From Phormidium sp. FACHB-1136 (GTDB lineage: Bacteria > Cyanobacteriota > Cyanobacteriia > Phormidesmidales > Phormidesmidaceae), in contig NZ_JACJRS010000058.1 of assembly GCF_014697375.1 (NCBI RefSeq), positions 1-34,217 of the forward strand: 34,217 nucleotides of DNA. Direction: 5' to 3'. The position numbers and the translations under genes were made by a program. This document shows positions 15,951 through 24,343 of the stretch, piece after piece; the stretch's first letter is position 1; each line of letters starts with the position of its first letter. Under the pieces are notes generated by a model, which was not told the origin of the DNA, searched no databases, and saw only the letters and a list, made by a program, of their open reading frames with translations.

Positions 15951-17150
15951 TTAGGTCGCTTCCTTGGGGAAGACGCGGATCATCTCTGGGGGCAGTTGAA
16001 TCGCCAGGGAGTCTAGGGTTTCAATGGCCATGGCCCGCGCCCGGTTAGAGGAAATCTCTAGGGTCATGGGCTGACGAGCGTTGCCCGAAACACTGAGTTC
16101 TAGCCGATAGCCAGAACCGAGGAATTCGGTGCCCAGCACTTCGGCCTCGGCTACGTTGGGTGCTGGGGTGGCCGCACCATCCATGACTCGAATATCTTCG
16201 GGGCGAATGGCAATGGATACCCGCTGCCCCACCGGAACCGTGTTACTGGGGGTGTTCAGCACCAGGTTGCCGCAGCGCACCGTGTCCTTGGCTTCAACCA
16301 TGCCATCTAAGAAGTTCATCACCCCAATAAAGTTGGCGACAAAGGGGCTGCCGGGGCCTTGATAGACGCTGTGGGGGGTACCGATCTGGGCGATGTAGCC
16401 CTTGTCCATCACCACAATACGGTCGGCCATGGCGAGGGCTTCGGCTTGGTCGTGGGTCACCATCACGGTGGTCACCCCCAGTCGCCGCTGAAGGTTGGCA
16501 ATCTCCGCCCGCAGTTTTACCCGCACCTGGGCATCCAGGGCCGAAAGGGGCTCATCCAGCAGGAGCAAACCGGGGGAAAGGGCGAGGGCACGGGCCAGGG
16601 CCACCCGCTGCTGCTGCCCCCCAGACATTTGGGCGGGATACTTCTGACCCATGCCCCCTAGCCCCACCAGGTCGAGGAGTTCGCCCACACGGGTTTGAAT
16701 TTCAGCCTTGGGGAGCTTTTTGTTCTGGAGGCCGTAGGCAATATTTTGGTGGGCGGTGAGGTTGGGGAAGAGGGCGTAGGACTGGAACACAATGCCAAAG
16801 TCGCGCTTGGAGGGAGGCAGGTGCGAGACATCTTGCCCCCCCTGAATGATCCGCCCCTGGGATTGTTGCTCTAGACCCGCAATAATTCGCAGGAGCGTGG
16901 TTTTGCCGCAGCCGCTTGGCCCCAACAGGCAGACAAACTCACCGGGATAGACATTCAAAAAAATGTCCTTGAGGGCGACAAAATTGCCAAACCGCTTGTG
17001 GATGTTCTCAATTTGTAGATAGGGCTGCCGAAGGCTACGAGCCGCCGCCTCGGCGGCGACCCCAGGGGCATGACTGGGCTGGATTTGGGTCTCCTGCACC
17101 AGGGACGGATCCTCCAAGGACTGAGAAGCGGAAGGGTCTGAATAGGTCAT
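15951..17150 (-). CDS. ABC transporter ATP-binding protein (putative aminophosphonate importer)
   Basis: This is the cytoplasmic motor of the importer. It has Walker A GPSGCGKT at 77-84, signature SGGQQQRVALARAL, Walker B LLLLDEPLSALD and the switch histidine in VMVTHDQAEAL. A C-terminal TOBE-like beta domain (VSIAIRPEDIRVMDGAA) is typical of the CUT1/PotA/FbpC group. The 399-residue length is normal, with an unusual polar N-terminal extension of about 42 residues before the ABC domain. GTG/ATG choice is unproblematic: ATG at 17150. The gene sits between the binding protein and the permease in a single minus-strand run. Confidence 0.93.
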   Translation of the reverse strand: MTYSDPSASQSLEDPSLVQETQIQPSHAPGVAAEAAARSLRQPYLQIENIHKRFGNFVALKDIFLNVYPGEFVCLLGPSGCGKTTLLRIIAGLEQQSQGRIIQGGQDVSHLPPSKRDFGIVFQSYALFPNLTAHQNIAYGLQNKKLPKAEIQTRVGELLDLVGLGGMGQKYPAQMSGGQQQRVALARALALSPGLLLLDEPLSALDAQVRVKLRAEIANLQRRLGVTTVMVTHDQAEALAMADRIVVMDKGYIAQIGTPHSVYQGPGSPFVANFIGVMNFLDGMVEAKDTVRCGNLVLNTPSNTVPVGQRVSIAIRPEDIRVMDGAATPAPNVAEAEVLGTEFLGSGYRLELSVSGNARQPMTLEISSNRARAMAIETLDSLAIQLPPEMIRVFPKEAT

Positions 17151-17177
17151 GGTGCCAGCCCACTACATCTAAGGATC

Positions 17178-17217
17178 AAGTCAGAAGCAAAGTCAGAAGC
17201 AAGCCAGAAGCAAAGCC
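17178..17217. repeat. Short tandem repeat (AGTCAGAAGCA, three copies)
   Basis: Three near-identical 11-12 bp units (AGTCAGAAGCAA, AGTCAGAAGCA, AGCCAGAAGCAA) lie in the gap between the binding-protein and ATPase genes. This is a likely slippage tract and might affect spacing within the operon. Confidence 0.7.
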
Positions 17218-17309
17218 ATGGAAGGGGGAAGCCCAGAGACTTTCCCCCATGGCCCCATCCACCCAGAGGCCGGATCTCGCCTTGGCCCGGTGAGGGAGGG
17301 GACGTATCC

Positions 17310-18413
17310 CTAGCTCTTTGGCTCAGACTTGGCGTCGTAGCGCTTCGTCCATTCCGCCAAAATGCGCTCCCGGTTGGCGGCGGCCCAGCGCAGGTCGTTA
17401 TCCGCAAGTTGTGCCACCGGATCCTCAGGGAACCCAGCGGGTGGGGGCACATCGGTTTTAACCGCCGTAATCGCAAAGCTCTCGGCATATTTGGCGGAAA
17501 CCTCCGGGGAAATCGCCCAGTCTAGGAAGGTCTTGGCGGCTTCCTTAATGTCAGACTTTTTAATCAGGGCGTTGGCCTCCACATCCCAGCCCGACCCCTC
17601 CACCGGGAAGACCGCTTCCAAGGGTTCGCCATCGTTTTTCTGCTTCACAGCCCGGTAGCCAAAGGAAATACCAATGGGATATTCCCCAGCCCCAGCCGCC
17701 TTGCAGGGACGAGAACCGGAATGCATATATTGGGCGATATTTTCGTGGAGCTTATCTAAATAAGCCCATCCTTCGTCTTCGGTGGGGGAATTTTGCAGAA
17801 TCGTCGAGACCGATAGGAAACCCGTCCCCGAAGAGGCCGGATTAGACATCACAATGTGTCCCTTATACACCGGGTTGGTTAAGTCGGCCCAGCCCTTAGG
17901 AATGGGCAATCCCAGCTTTTCAGACTCAACAGTGTTGACACAAAACGCCGACATCCACACATCAATCCCAACCCACTGAGGCGGGTTGGCATCATCCCGA
18001 AACTTGGGATTAACGGCCTCTAGACCAGCGGGGGCATAGGGTTCTAGCAAACCTTTTTCTTCCGCCACCAGCAGGCTAGATGCTGCCGTTCCCCACACCA
18101 CATCAGCCTGGGGATTATCGGCCTCAGCAAGCAGTTTTGCCGTAATAATCCCCGTCGAGTCCCGCACAATATTGACGTTAATATCGGGATGCTGGGTTTG
18201 AAAAGACTCCAGGTATCCGCTGATTTGATCATCCTCTAGGGCGGTATACACCGTAATACTAGAATCGCTGGAGGTTCCCGTCGCATCGCCCGCAGAAGAG
18301 GCAAGGTCTTCCTGGGAAACCGCACAGGCGGCCACCATCCAAACTAGGGCGCAGGAGGCTGCGGCCATAGAAATAAATCGCTGCCATCGTCGTTTCGATA
18401 GAAAGCGCCGCAT
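17310..18413 (-). CDS. ABC transporter substrate-binding lipoprotein (putative aminophosphonate)
   Basis: This extracytoplasmic binding protein resembles the FbpA/PhnS2-type family. A basic N-terminus ([12 protein letters not shown]) and a hydrophobic stretch end in a lipobox, VAAC, so it should be lipid-anchored. A low-complexity linker follows, then the type 2 periplasmic fold with [46 protein letters not shown] and [20 protein letters not shown] prefer ATG 18413; a longer frame starts at 18440 but adds a less basic, unneeded leader. It is the first gene of the minus-strand cluster, and faces the PLP enzyme across a 394-base gap that must hold both promoters. Confidence 0.9.
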   Translation of the reverse strand: MRRFLSKRRWQRFISMAAASCALVWMVAACAVSQEDLASSAGDATGTSSDSSITVYTALEDDQISGYLESFQTQHPDINVNIVRDSTGIITAKLLAEADNPQADVVWGTAASSLLVAEEKGLLEPYAPAGLEAVNPKFRDDANPPQWVGIDVWMSAFCVNTVESEKLGLPIPKGWADLTNPVYKGHIVMSNPASSGTGFLSVSTILQNSPTEDEGWAYLDKLHENIAQYMHSGSRPCKAAGAGEYPIGISFGYRAVKQKNDGEPLEAVFPVEGSGWDVEANALIKKSDIKEAAKTFLDWAISPEVSAKYAESFAITAVKTDVPPPAGFPEDPVAQLADNDLRWAAANRERILAEWTKRYDAKSEPKS

Positions 18414-18771
18414 AGAACTCACAACATCACCGACCATCACGCAACCTTAGCCAAAAAATTCCACCGCAATCCTAGGGGAAATGGCTGTTATCTGGGTAAA
18501 GAGAGGCTTATGAAATTCTCTACAAGGTTATGGAAAGATTTAACCCAGGTTATCCCCCTAAGTACAATGCAGGGATGGCAAGGTTTTTACTGAGCTAAAA
18601 ACTTTCTTTAATTTTGTTTCGGATGGGTTGGAAAGGGACGCTCCTAGCAGGCACCTCGATTCATTGCCCTATTCATTGCCCTCTTGAGAATGACTAGAAT
18701 TCAAAACTACTAAAAGCTCGCCACTATTCTCAACAAGCGTTGTCTTTTCCGAGATGTCCTAGTTAACTATT

Positions 18772-18791
18772 GTTTTTACGCCCATAAAAAC
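18772..18791. promoter_or_regulatory. Inverted repeat upstream of the PLP lyase
   Basis: GTTTTTA (18772-18778) and TAAAAAC (18785-18791) form a perfect 7-bp inverted repeat, 16 bases before the first ATG of the pbfA-like gene. It is a candidate operator. The rest of the divergent gap (18414-18807) is A+T-rich, with a direct repeat AGGTTAT, and no gene. Confidence 0.4.
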
Positions 18792-18807
18792 GTAGGCTGA
18801 TCAACCT

Positions 18808-20259
18808 ATGATGATGAGCCTTCACGGCCTACATCCTGGTGTCGTCAAAATGACCCACATTCCCCCCGCAGCGGCGGAAAGCGATCTGAACCTTTCCCCC
18901 CGGCGACAACACTGGCATCGCTCTCACCAGAATGCAGAACTACGGTCTTGGCTGCACCGTGACGCGGAGGCGTTTCTCCACCAATCCGCCTCTACCCCTT
19001 GTCTGTCGGCCCTGCGTTCAACTCGGGGCATTTGGCTAGAGGATATGCAGGGGCGACGTTTCATGGATTTTCATGGCAACAGCGCCCACAATTTGGGCTA
19101 CGGCCATCCTCGGCTAATTGCGGCCCTTCAGGCTCAACTGGAAAGCCTCTCCTTTGTGCCCCGGCGCTACACCTGCGAGCCAGCGGTGGAACTGGCGGAA
19201 ACCCTCGCCGCCCTCGCCCCAGGGTCGCTCAGCAAGGTGCTGTTTGCCACGGGGGGATCCGATGCCATTGAAATGGCCTTGGCCTATGCCCGAGCCGCCA
19301 CCGGACGGTTCAAGACCCTCTCGTTTTGGGATGCCTACCATGGCGCAGGGTTTGGGGCGCGTAGCCTGGGCGGCGAGGCGATGTTTCGCAGTGGCCCCAT
19401 TGGCCCTCTGTTGTCCGGTAGCGAGCATGTGCCCCCCTTTGGGGACTACCGCAATGCCTGGGGTGTGACGGCCAACAGTGCCGACCTATGCCTCAACCAA
19501 ATTCGCTACGTGCTCGAAAAGGAAGGCGACATCTGCGCCCTCGTGGCCGAACCGATGCGGGCCACTAACCCCGTCCCTGCTCCCCCTGGCTTTTGGCAGC
19601 AGGTTAAAGCGGCCTGTCACCACCACGGCACACTGCTCATTTTTGATGAAATTCCCACCGGGTTGGGCCGGACGGGGCGGCTATTTGCCAGTGAACACGA
19701 CCAAGTGGTGCCTGATATTTTGGTCTTGGGCAAGGCCCTGGGCGGCGGGGTGTTGCCCATTGCGGCCATCCTCTGCCACCCCGACCTCGATGTCTGTGGC
19801 CACTATGCCTACGGCCACTACACCCACGAAAAGAACCCCGTCACCACCCGCGCAGCCCTTACCACCCTACAGATTCTTCAGGATGAGAACCTGGTTCACA
19901 ATGCCCAAGTGGTGGGCGATTTGGCCCTCAAAAGACTGCGGCAAATGATGGCGAAATATCCCGTCATCGGCGATGTCCGGGGGCGAGGTTGCCTCCTGGG
20001 GGTAGAACTCGTCGTTGATCCGGCTACCCGTGAACCCGCCTACAATCTCGCGGATGCTGTCATGTACCAAGCCCTAGCCCAGGGCCTCAGCCTCAAGGTT
20101 TCCATGGGAAATATCTTGATCCTGGCTCCGCCGCTGATCATTACCGCCGACGAAATGCAGCAGGGGCTAGACATTCTGGACCACAGCCTAGCAATCAGCC
20201 TAGATCGCAGCCTCAGCACTCTAGGGCGGCAACGGCTAGAGCCGTTGCCGAAGGTCTAG
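18808..20259 (+). CDS. pbfA: PLP-dependent class III aminotransferase-fold enzyme, PbfA-like lyase
   Basis: This 483-residue fold-type I enzyme has a substrate loop FHGNSAHNLGYGHP, the cofactor-binding glycine turn ATGGSDAIE, the aspartate D280 in LIFDEIPTGLGRTG, and the Schiff-base lysine K309 in LVLGKALGGG. PbfA enzymes share the transaminase fold but eliminate ammonia from (R)-1-hydroxy-2-aminoethylphosphonate to yield phosphonoacetaldehyde. The divergent importer, hydrolase and oxidase genes fit that role, and no phnW is present. A true transaminase acting on aminoethylphosphonate is the alternative. Three consecutive ATGs (18808-18816) and ATG 18850 are all possible starts; none has a strong ribosome site, and family homology begins later. 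Confidence 0.78.
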   Translation: MMMSLHGLHPGVVKMTHIPPAAAESDLNLSPRRQHWHRSHQNAELRSWLHRDAEAFLHQSASTPCLSALRSTRGIWLEDMQGRRFMDFHGNSAHNLGYGHPRLIAALQAQLESLSFVPRRYTCEPAVELAETLAALAPGSLSKVLFATGGSDAIEMALAYARAATGRFKTLSFWDAYHGAGFGARSLGGEAMFRSGPIGPLLSGSEHVPPFGDYRNAWGVTANSADLCLNQIRYVLEKEGDICALVAEPMRATNPVPAPPGFWQQVKAACHHHGTLLIFDEIPTGLGRTGRLFASEHDQVVPDILVLGKALGGGVLPIAAILCHPDLDVCGHYAYGHYTHEKNPVTTRAALTTLQILQDENLVHNAQVVGDLALKRLRQMMAKYPVIGDVRGRGCLLGVELVVDPATREPAYNLADAVMYQALAQGLSLKVSMGNILILAPPLIITADEMQQGLDILDHSLAISLDRSLSTLGRQRLEPLPKV

Positions 20260-20332
20260 AATCGCTTCAGTGGGAACCTGACGGGCGGGTTCGCAATCAC
20301 AAAGTCCGCCTTCAAATCCTGGTGGGCATCGT

Positions 20333-20530
20333 TCAAAATGGCATCCAGCCGCCCCTAGTGGCAGTCAGGTCAAGCTTTTGTTGACCGTAGACCTTCGGCA
20401 AAATGCCCTTCAACGTCTTGGGGTTGGCCTGCCCTATCGCCGCCATCGCCTCATCTACCTTTTGGCCAATGGTGGGCTGTTTCGCCTGGGCCTGAAGATT
20501 CGCCCAGCGGGCCACCGCTGAATCTCCACC
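20333..20530 (-). pseudogene. Fragment of type I DNA methylase HsdM
   Basis: The minus strand encodes ARWANLQAQAKQPTIGQKVD, then EAMAAIGQANPKTLKGILPK and VYGQQKLD. This is the conserved stretch of HsdM just before the N6-methylase core (typically ARW-LQ-AKQPTIG followed by LKGVLPKDYARPALD). Only about 60 residues remain, with stops on either side and no methylase motif, so it is a relic. The flanking 20531-20700 yields no recognisable gene. It is unrelated in position to the hsdS/hsdR cargo, which is on the other strand 16 kb away. Confidence 0.65.
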
Positions 20531-20794
20531 ATCGACGACCAGTTCCCCAGGTCTTGAATCGTTTTCAGCCGTACCCCCGCCTGATCCACCGGGTCGCCCA
20601 GGTGCGGCGGTGGGTGCTATGGCCCCGGATCGGCATCTGCGCGGCCCCTAGCATCTCGTGAAGCTGGGGATAAATCCTTGGGTGACGCAGCCCTCTGAAT
20701 CTTTACGCTACTGACCCTTATTTCGCTATAGGTAAATCATCTTGTTGTAGATGTGAGAAATTAATCTAATCTAATTCATAGAGAAATAGAATCA

Positions 20795-20817
20795 ATCCAA
20801 AAAATATTTTTATGGAT
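20795..20817. promoter_or_regulatory. Imperfect palindrome in SBP promoter region
   Basis: ATCCA and TGGAT flank an A/T-only core of 13 bases, in a strongly A+T-rich stretch (20703-20880) unlike the surrounding DNA. It lies about 100 bases before the binding-protein gene and has the size of a LysR-type regulator site. This is a candidate only. Confidence 0.4.
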
Positions 20818-20914
20818 AAAACTTGGTCTTGATAGAAGATGTATCTTCATTTACAGTTCTACATTAAATTTGATGGATTAAATAGGGCTGTCAAGCGTTG
20901 AGGGAGATTGATTG

Positions 20915-22429
20915 ATGATTAGCTTTATGGGTTGGTCTAAGCGCAGATTTGCGGCTAGTTTTTTAACGGTATCTATGCTGTTTGTTGGAGCCTGCTCAAC
21001 AACAAAGACAACAACAACAGACGGCGAAGAAGCTACAGCTTCAACAAATTCCGGGAAAGTAATTCGCATTGCCATTGGTACTCAAGATCAGGTCATTAAT
21101 ACCGCTGTCGGTGGGGCGGTTGTGCGAGAGTTAGACCTGCTAGAAAAGCATCTGCCAAAGGATGGTGAATACGCCGGAGTTGAATACGATATCCAATGGT
21201 CTAGCTACACCTCTGGGCCACCGATTACGAACAAAATGCTGGCTGATCAAATTGATATTGGCCTCATGGGCGATTTTCCGGCAGTGATTAATTTAATCAA
21301 ATTTGCCCAGGAAGCTCAGGATGCTGATTCTATCTTTATTGGCACCCTGGCCTATAGTCCCAATGGGGCAGGCAATGCAATCATGGTGCCCAAGGATAGC
21401 GATGTCACTTCCCTAGCGGATTTAAAGGGCGGAACGGTATCGGTACCCTTCGGTTCTGCGGCCCATGGAATGCTGCTGAAAGCACTGAGCGACGCCGGAT
21501 TGAACCCCGAAACCGATGTCACCCTCATTAGTCAGGCCCCTGAAGTGGGCGGATCTAGCCTTCGTACCGGACAGATCGATGCCCACGCTAACTTTGTCCC
21601 CTTTGGTGAACTGTTCCCCTTCCGGGGCTTTGCCAAAAAGATTTTTGATGGCGCTCAAACAGATAGTCCCACTCTCCACGGCATCACGGTTCGGTCTGAT
21701 TTTGCCGAAGAACACCCTGAAATTGTGGTGGCCTACCTAAAGGCGATGCTGGAAGCGAACCAAATGTTCCGGGAGGATCCCGAAGGGATTTCGGCCCAAA
21801 TTGAAGAGTGGTCTGGGGTTGAAAAAGAGGTGGTTTATATGTTCCTTGGGCCTTCTGGATTACAGGCCCTTAATCCCACCATTGGCGATGTGCAAATGAC
21901 TGCCCTGAAAAACAGTATCGCCACCCTAACCAGCCTCGGAAGAATTGAAAAGCCCGTTGACCCCAACGAGGTTGTAAATTGGACAGATGAAAGCTTCTTG
22001 CGAACCGCTATGGAGGAATTGGGCCTCAACTACGATGATGTGGTTGCCACCGCTGAATCCTATGAAATTACGGGGGAAGATGCCCTCACCGGAGAAGCTA
22101 TCGAAGATCCAAAACGAGCCGCTCAATACTGGGTACAAGGCGAAGAAAAGGTCACAAATTTTGCCTCCATTGCCAATATGGTGAAGGCACTGACGGCACT
22201 ACAGGCAGAAGGTCAAACGGCTGATGCCATGTTTGTTCATGACCACAACAATGGTTGGAAATTGTTTGCCGAAAACTCTTACTTTGTCAGCAATGGTGAT
22301 GAGGTAGCGGCCTTTTTGCTAGAGTCTGAGGCCCAAGCCTACGCGTCTCAAACCGGGGGCACCCTGACCGCCTTTAGGGAACTGCAAGAAATCTACGCCC
22401 AGCGGCCTGTGCTCGTAGGGACTCGCTAG
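20915..22429 (+). CDS. SsuA/TauA-like substrate-binding lipoprotein (sulfonate/organosulfur importer)
   Basis: This extracytoplasmic binding protein belongs to the nitrate/sulfonate/taurine family. After a basic N-terminus, a hydrophobic stretch ends in lipobox VGAC, so it is lipid-anchored. The mature fold shows IRIAIGTQDQ, DQIDIGLMGDFPAV, VSVPFGSAAHGML and LHGITVRSDFAEEHPEIVVA. At about 504 residues it is much longer than the usual 320; the extra C-terminal part (NFASIANMVKAL to the end) is helical and of unknown role. ATG 20915 is preceded by GAGGGAG at an 8-base distance, so I prefer it to the TTG at 20912. Permease and ATPase follow on the same strand. The same fold recurs in the LysR fusion encoded nearby. 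Confidence 0.9.
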   Translation: MISFMGWSKRRFAASFLTVSMLFVGACSTTKTTTTDGEEATASTNSGKVIRIAIGTQDQVINTAVGGAVVRELDLLEKHLPKDGEYAGVEYDIQWSSYTSGPPITNKMLADQIDIGLMGDFPAVINLIKFAQEAQDADSIFIGTLAYSPNGAGNAIMVPKDSDVTSLADLKGGTVSVPFGSAAHGMLLKALSDAGLNPETDVTLISQAPEVGGSSLRTGQIDAHANFVPFGELFPFRGFAKKIFDGAQTDSPTLHGITVRSDFAEEHPEIVVAYLKAMLEANQMFREDPEGISAQIEEWSGVEKEVVYMFLGPSGLQALNPTIGDVQMTALKNSIATLTSLGRIEKPVDPNEVVNWTDESFLRTAMEELGLNYDDVVATAESYEITGEDALTGEAIEDPKRAAQYWVQGEEKVTNFASIANMVKALTALQAEGQTADAMFVHDHNNGWKLFAENSYFVSNGDEVAAFLLESEAQAYASQTGGTLTAFRELQEIYAQRPVLVGTR

Positions 22430-22607
22430 TTCGCTCGTTCAAGTCGGTCGATAGTCCATTGGGTTAGGTCTTTGGGGTGACTGAGGCCAATGTTTGCCCC
22501 GCATGAAGTGCACCTTTGAGGTGACGCAGAATACACAGACTACGGATTTAGCATCCCCGTACAGTAGCCCTAGGGGCCTAACCCTATTCTATTTTGAGAG
22601 GAAAATA

Positions 22608-23456
22608 ATGGCAGTTACGGTATCTAGGCCGAATCCCATGGGATATATGGCACAGATTGGTTCAGTGGTGGCAAAGACAGTGTTGAACAATCGGCCCCTG
22701 CGTCAGGTTCTATCGCTGGTATTATTCTTTGGCATTTGGCAAATTCTCAGCAGTATCAATTTCAATTTCTTTATTAACTTTCAGTTTCTCCCCTCTCCCT
22801 GGGAGGTGCTAAAGGCCACGGCTAACTTTGTAACCAATAATCCCTGGATACACTTTTGGTCTAGTATTCAGAGGGTCTTAATTGGCTATGTTATCGCCTC
22901 TATTTTAGGCGTCTTACTAGGGGTTCTAGTCGGCTGGTTTGAGGTCGTAGAGGATCTGACGATGCCACCCCTCGAAATTTTGCGCCCAATTCCAGCCGTC
23001 GCTTGGATTCCTCTCGCCATTTTGATGTTTCCCAATGCGGAAAGTGGCATGGTTTATATCACCTTCATCGGCGCATTTTTCCCAATTCTGATTAGTACCA
23101 TCAAAGGCGTTGAAAGTACGCTAGGCGATACCGTACTGATTCGAGTTGGGCAATGTTTAGGGGCCAATCCCTGGCACATTTTTAAGGACATCGTGATTCC
23201 AGGTTCCATGCCCAGCATCGCCAGCGGCCTCACGATTGGTATGGGTAATGCCTGGTTTTGCTTGGTAACTGCCGAAATTTTGGCCGGACGCTACGGAATT
23301 GGCTACATCACTTGGGAATCCTACGTGACCTCTAACTATCCACCGATTGTCATGGGGATGTTGCTGATTGGCTTCATGGGAGCCTTTAGCTCCTGGGCAG
23401 TAGATCAGGCGACTCGTGCTCTCATGCCTTGGCGGGTAATTAAAAAGCAGAGCTAA
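22608..23456 (+). CDS. SsuC/TauC-like ABC transporter permease
   Basis: This inner-membrane permease of 282 residues has about six hydrophobic helices and an EAA-type loop (VGQCLGANPWHIFKDIVIPG) for docking the ATPase. The segment LRPIPAVAWIPLAIL is characteristic of the nitrate/sulfonate/bicarbonate group. ATG 22608 is chosen because GAGAGGAA precedes it at the right distance and homology begins after it; the frame is open from 22494 without a credible start. It lies between the binding protein and ATPase genes. Confidence 0.93.
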   Translation: MAVTVSRPNPMGYMAQIGSVVAKTVLNNRPLRQVLSLVLFFGIWQILSSINFNFFINFQFLPSPWEVLKATANFVTNNPWIHFWSSIQRVLIGYVIASILGVLLGVLVGWFEVVEDLTMPPLEILRPIPAVAWIPLAILMFPNAESGMVYITFIGAFFPILISTIKGVESTLGDTVLIRVGQCLGANPWHIFKDIVIPGSMPSIASGLTIGMGNAWFCLVTAEILAGRYGIGYITWESYVTSNYPPIVMGMLLIGFMGAFSSWAVDQATRALMPWRVIKKQS

Positions 23457-23508
23457 CGATCAACAACTAACCCACGGACTGATTAGGACGGATTAGCAAG
23501 GAGAGTTT

Positions 23509-24333
23509 ATGGTTACGATGCATCAAATTGAACAGGAACAACGAGCCACCCTCAAGGGATCAGTGCAGGTGGAAGGACTATCGGTGGTCTATCGCCGCAA
23601 GCAGTACGAAAACTGTGTTCTGGATTCCATTCAGCTTTCCATTCAGCCCGGAGAATTTGTCTGTTTACTGGGGCCATCGGGATGTGGTAAATCGACGCTA
23701 TTGAATGTGATTGCGGGCTTTATTAAGCCCTCCAGTGGCTATGTATTGGTAGACCAAACCCCTATCACACGCCCTGGAGCAGATCGAGGCTTTGTGTTCC
23801 AGCAATATTCTCTCTTGCCCTGGAAAACAACCTTTCAAAATGTGGAGATGGGACTGAGGATTCAAGGTGTCTCTAAGGCCGAGCGCACGGAACGGGTAAA
23901 TGATTATCTGAATCGGGTAGGGCTATACAAACACCGCAATAGTTACCCCCACCAGCTTTCGGGCGGAATGCAGCAGCGGGCCAGTATTATTCGGGCCTTG
24001 GTCAACTCGCCCTCGGTATTGTTAATGGATGAACCCTTTGCTGCCCTCGATGCCCAGACCCGCCACATGATGCAGGAGCTTTTGCTGAGCATTTGGGACG
24101 ATCTGAAAACCACCGTAATTTTTGTTACCCACGACATCGAAGAAGCCATTTTCCTCGGTGATCGCATTTGTACCATGGGCGTTCATCCAGGCCGAATTAA
24201 ATCAGAAATTCCTGTCCATTTGCCTCGTCCTCGCCACTTTGATGACACTCTTTCTCAGGATTTTATTGACCTGCACCGACGTGTCTTCGACTGCATCCGC
24301 GAAGAAACCATGAAAAGCATGGAAGCCTGTTGA
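23509..24333 (+). CDS. SsuB/TauB-like ABC transporter ATPase
   Basis: This is the cytoplasmic ATPase of the importer. It has Walker A GPSGCGKS at 55-62, Q-loop VFQQYSLLPWK, signature LSGGMQQRASIIRAL, Walker B VLLMDEPFAALD and the switch histidine in FVTHDIEEAIFL. The 274-residue length is normal for SsuB/TauB. The start is preceded by AAGGAGAG. The gene ends 10 bases from the convergent regulator gene, with no terminator between them, so read-through transcripts would be antisense to the regulator. Confidence 0.94.
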   Translation: MVTMHQIEQEQRATLKGSVQVEGLSVVYRRKQYENCVLDSIQLSIQPGEFVCLLGPSGCGKSTLLNVIAGFIKPSSGYVLVDQTPITRPGADRGFVFQQYSLLPWKTTFQNVEMGLRIQGVSKAERTERVNDYLNRVGLYKHRNSYPHQLSGGMQQRASIIRALVNSPSVLLMDEPFAALDAQTRHMMQELLLSIWDDLKTTVIFVTHDIEEAIFLGDRICTMGVHPGRIKSEIPVHLPRPRHFDDTLSQDFIDLHRRVFDCIREETMKSMEAC

Positions 24334-24343
24334 TGGGTCATCC

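Noticed and set aside
14139-18413. Iron(III) or thiamine importer
   Set aside because: The fold allows it, but the linked phosphonatase-like hydrolase, oxidoreductase and PbfA-like lyase favour aminophosphonate. It is kept as an alternative in the entries.
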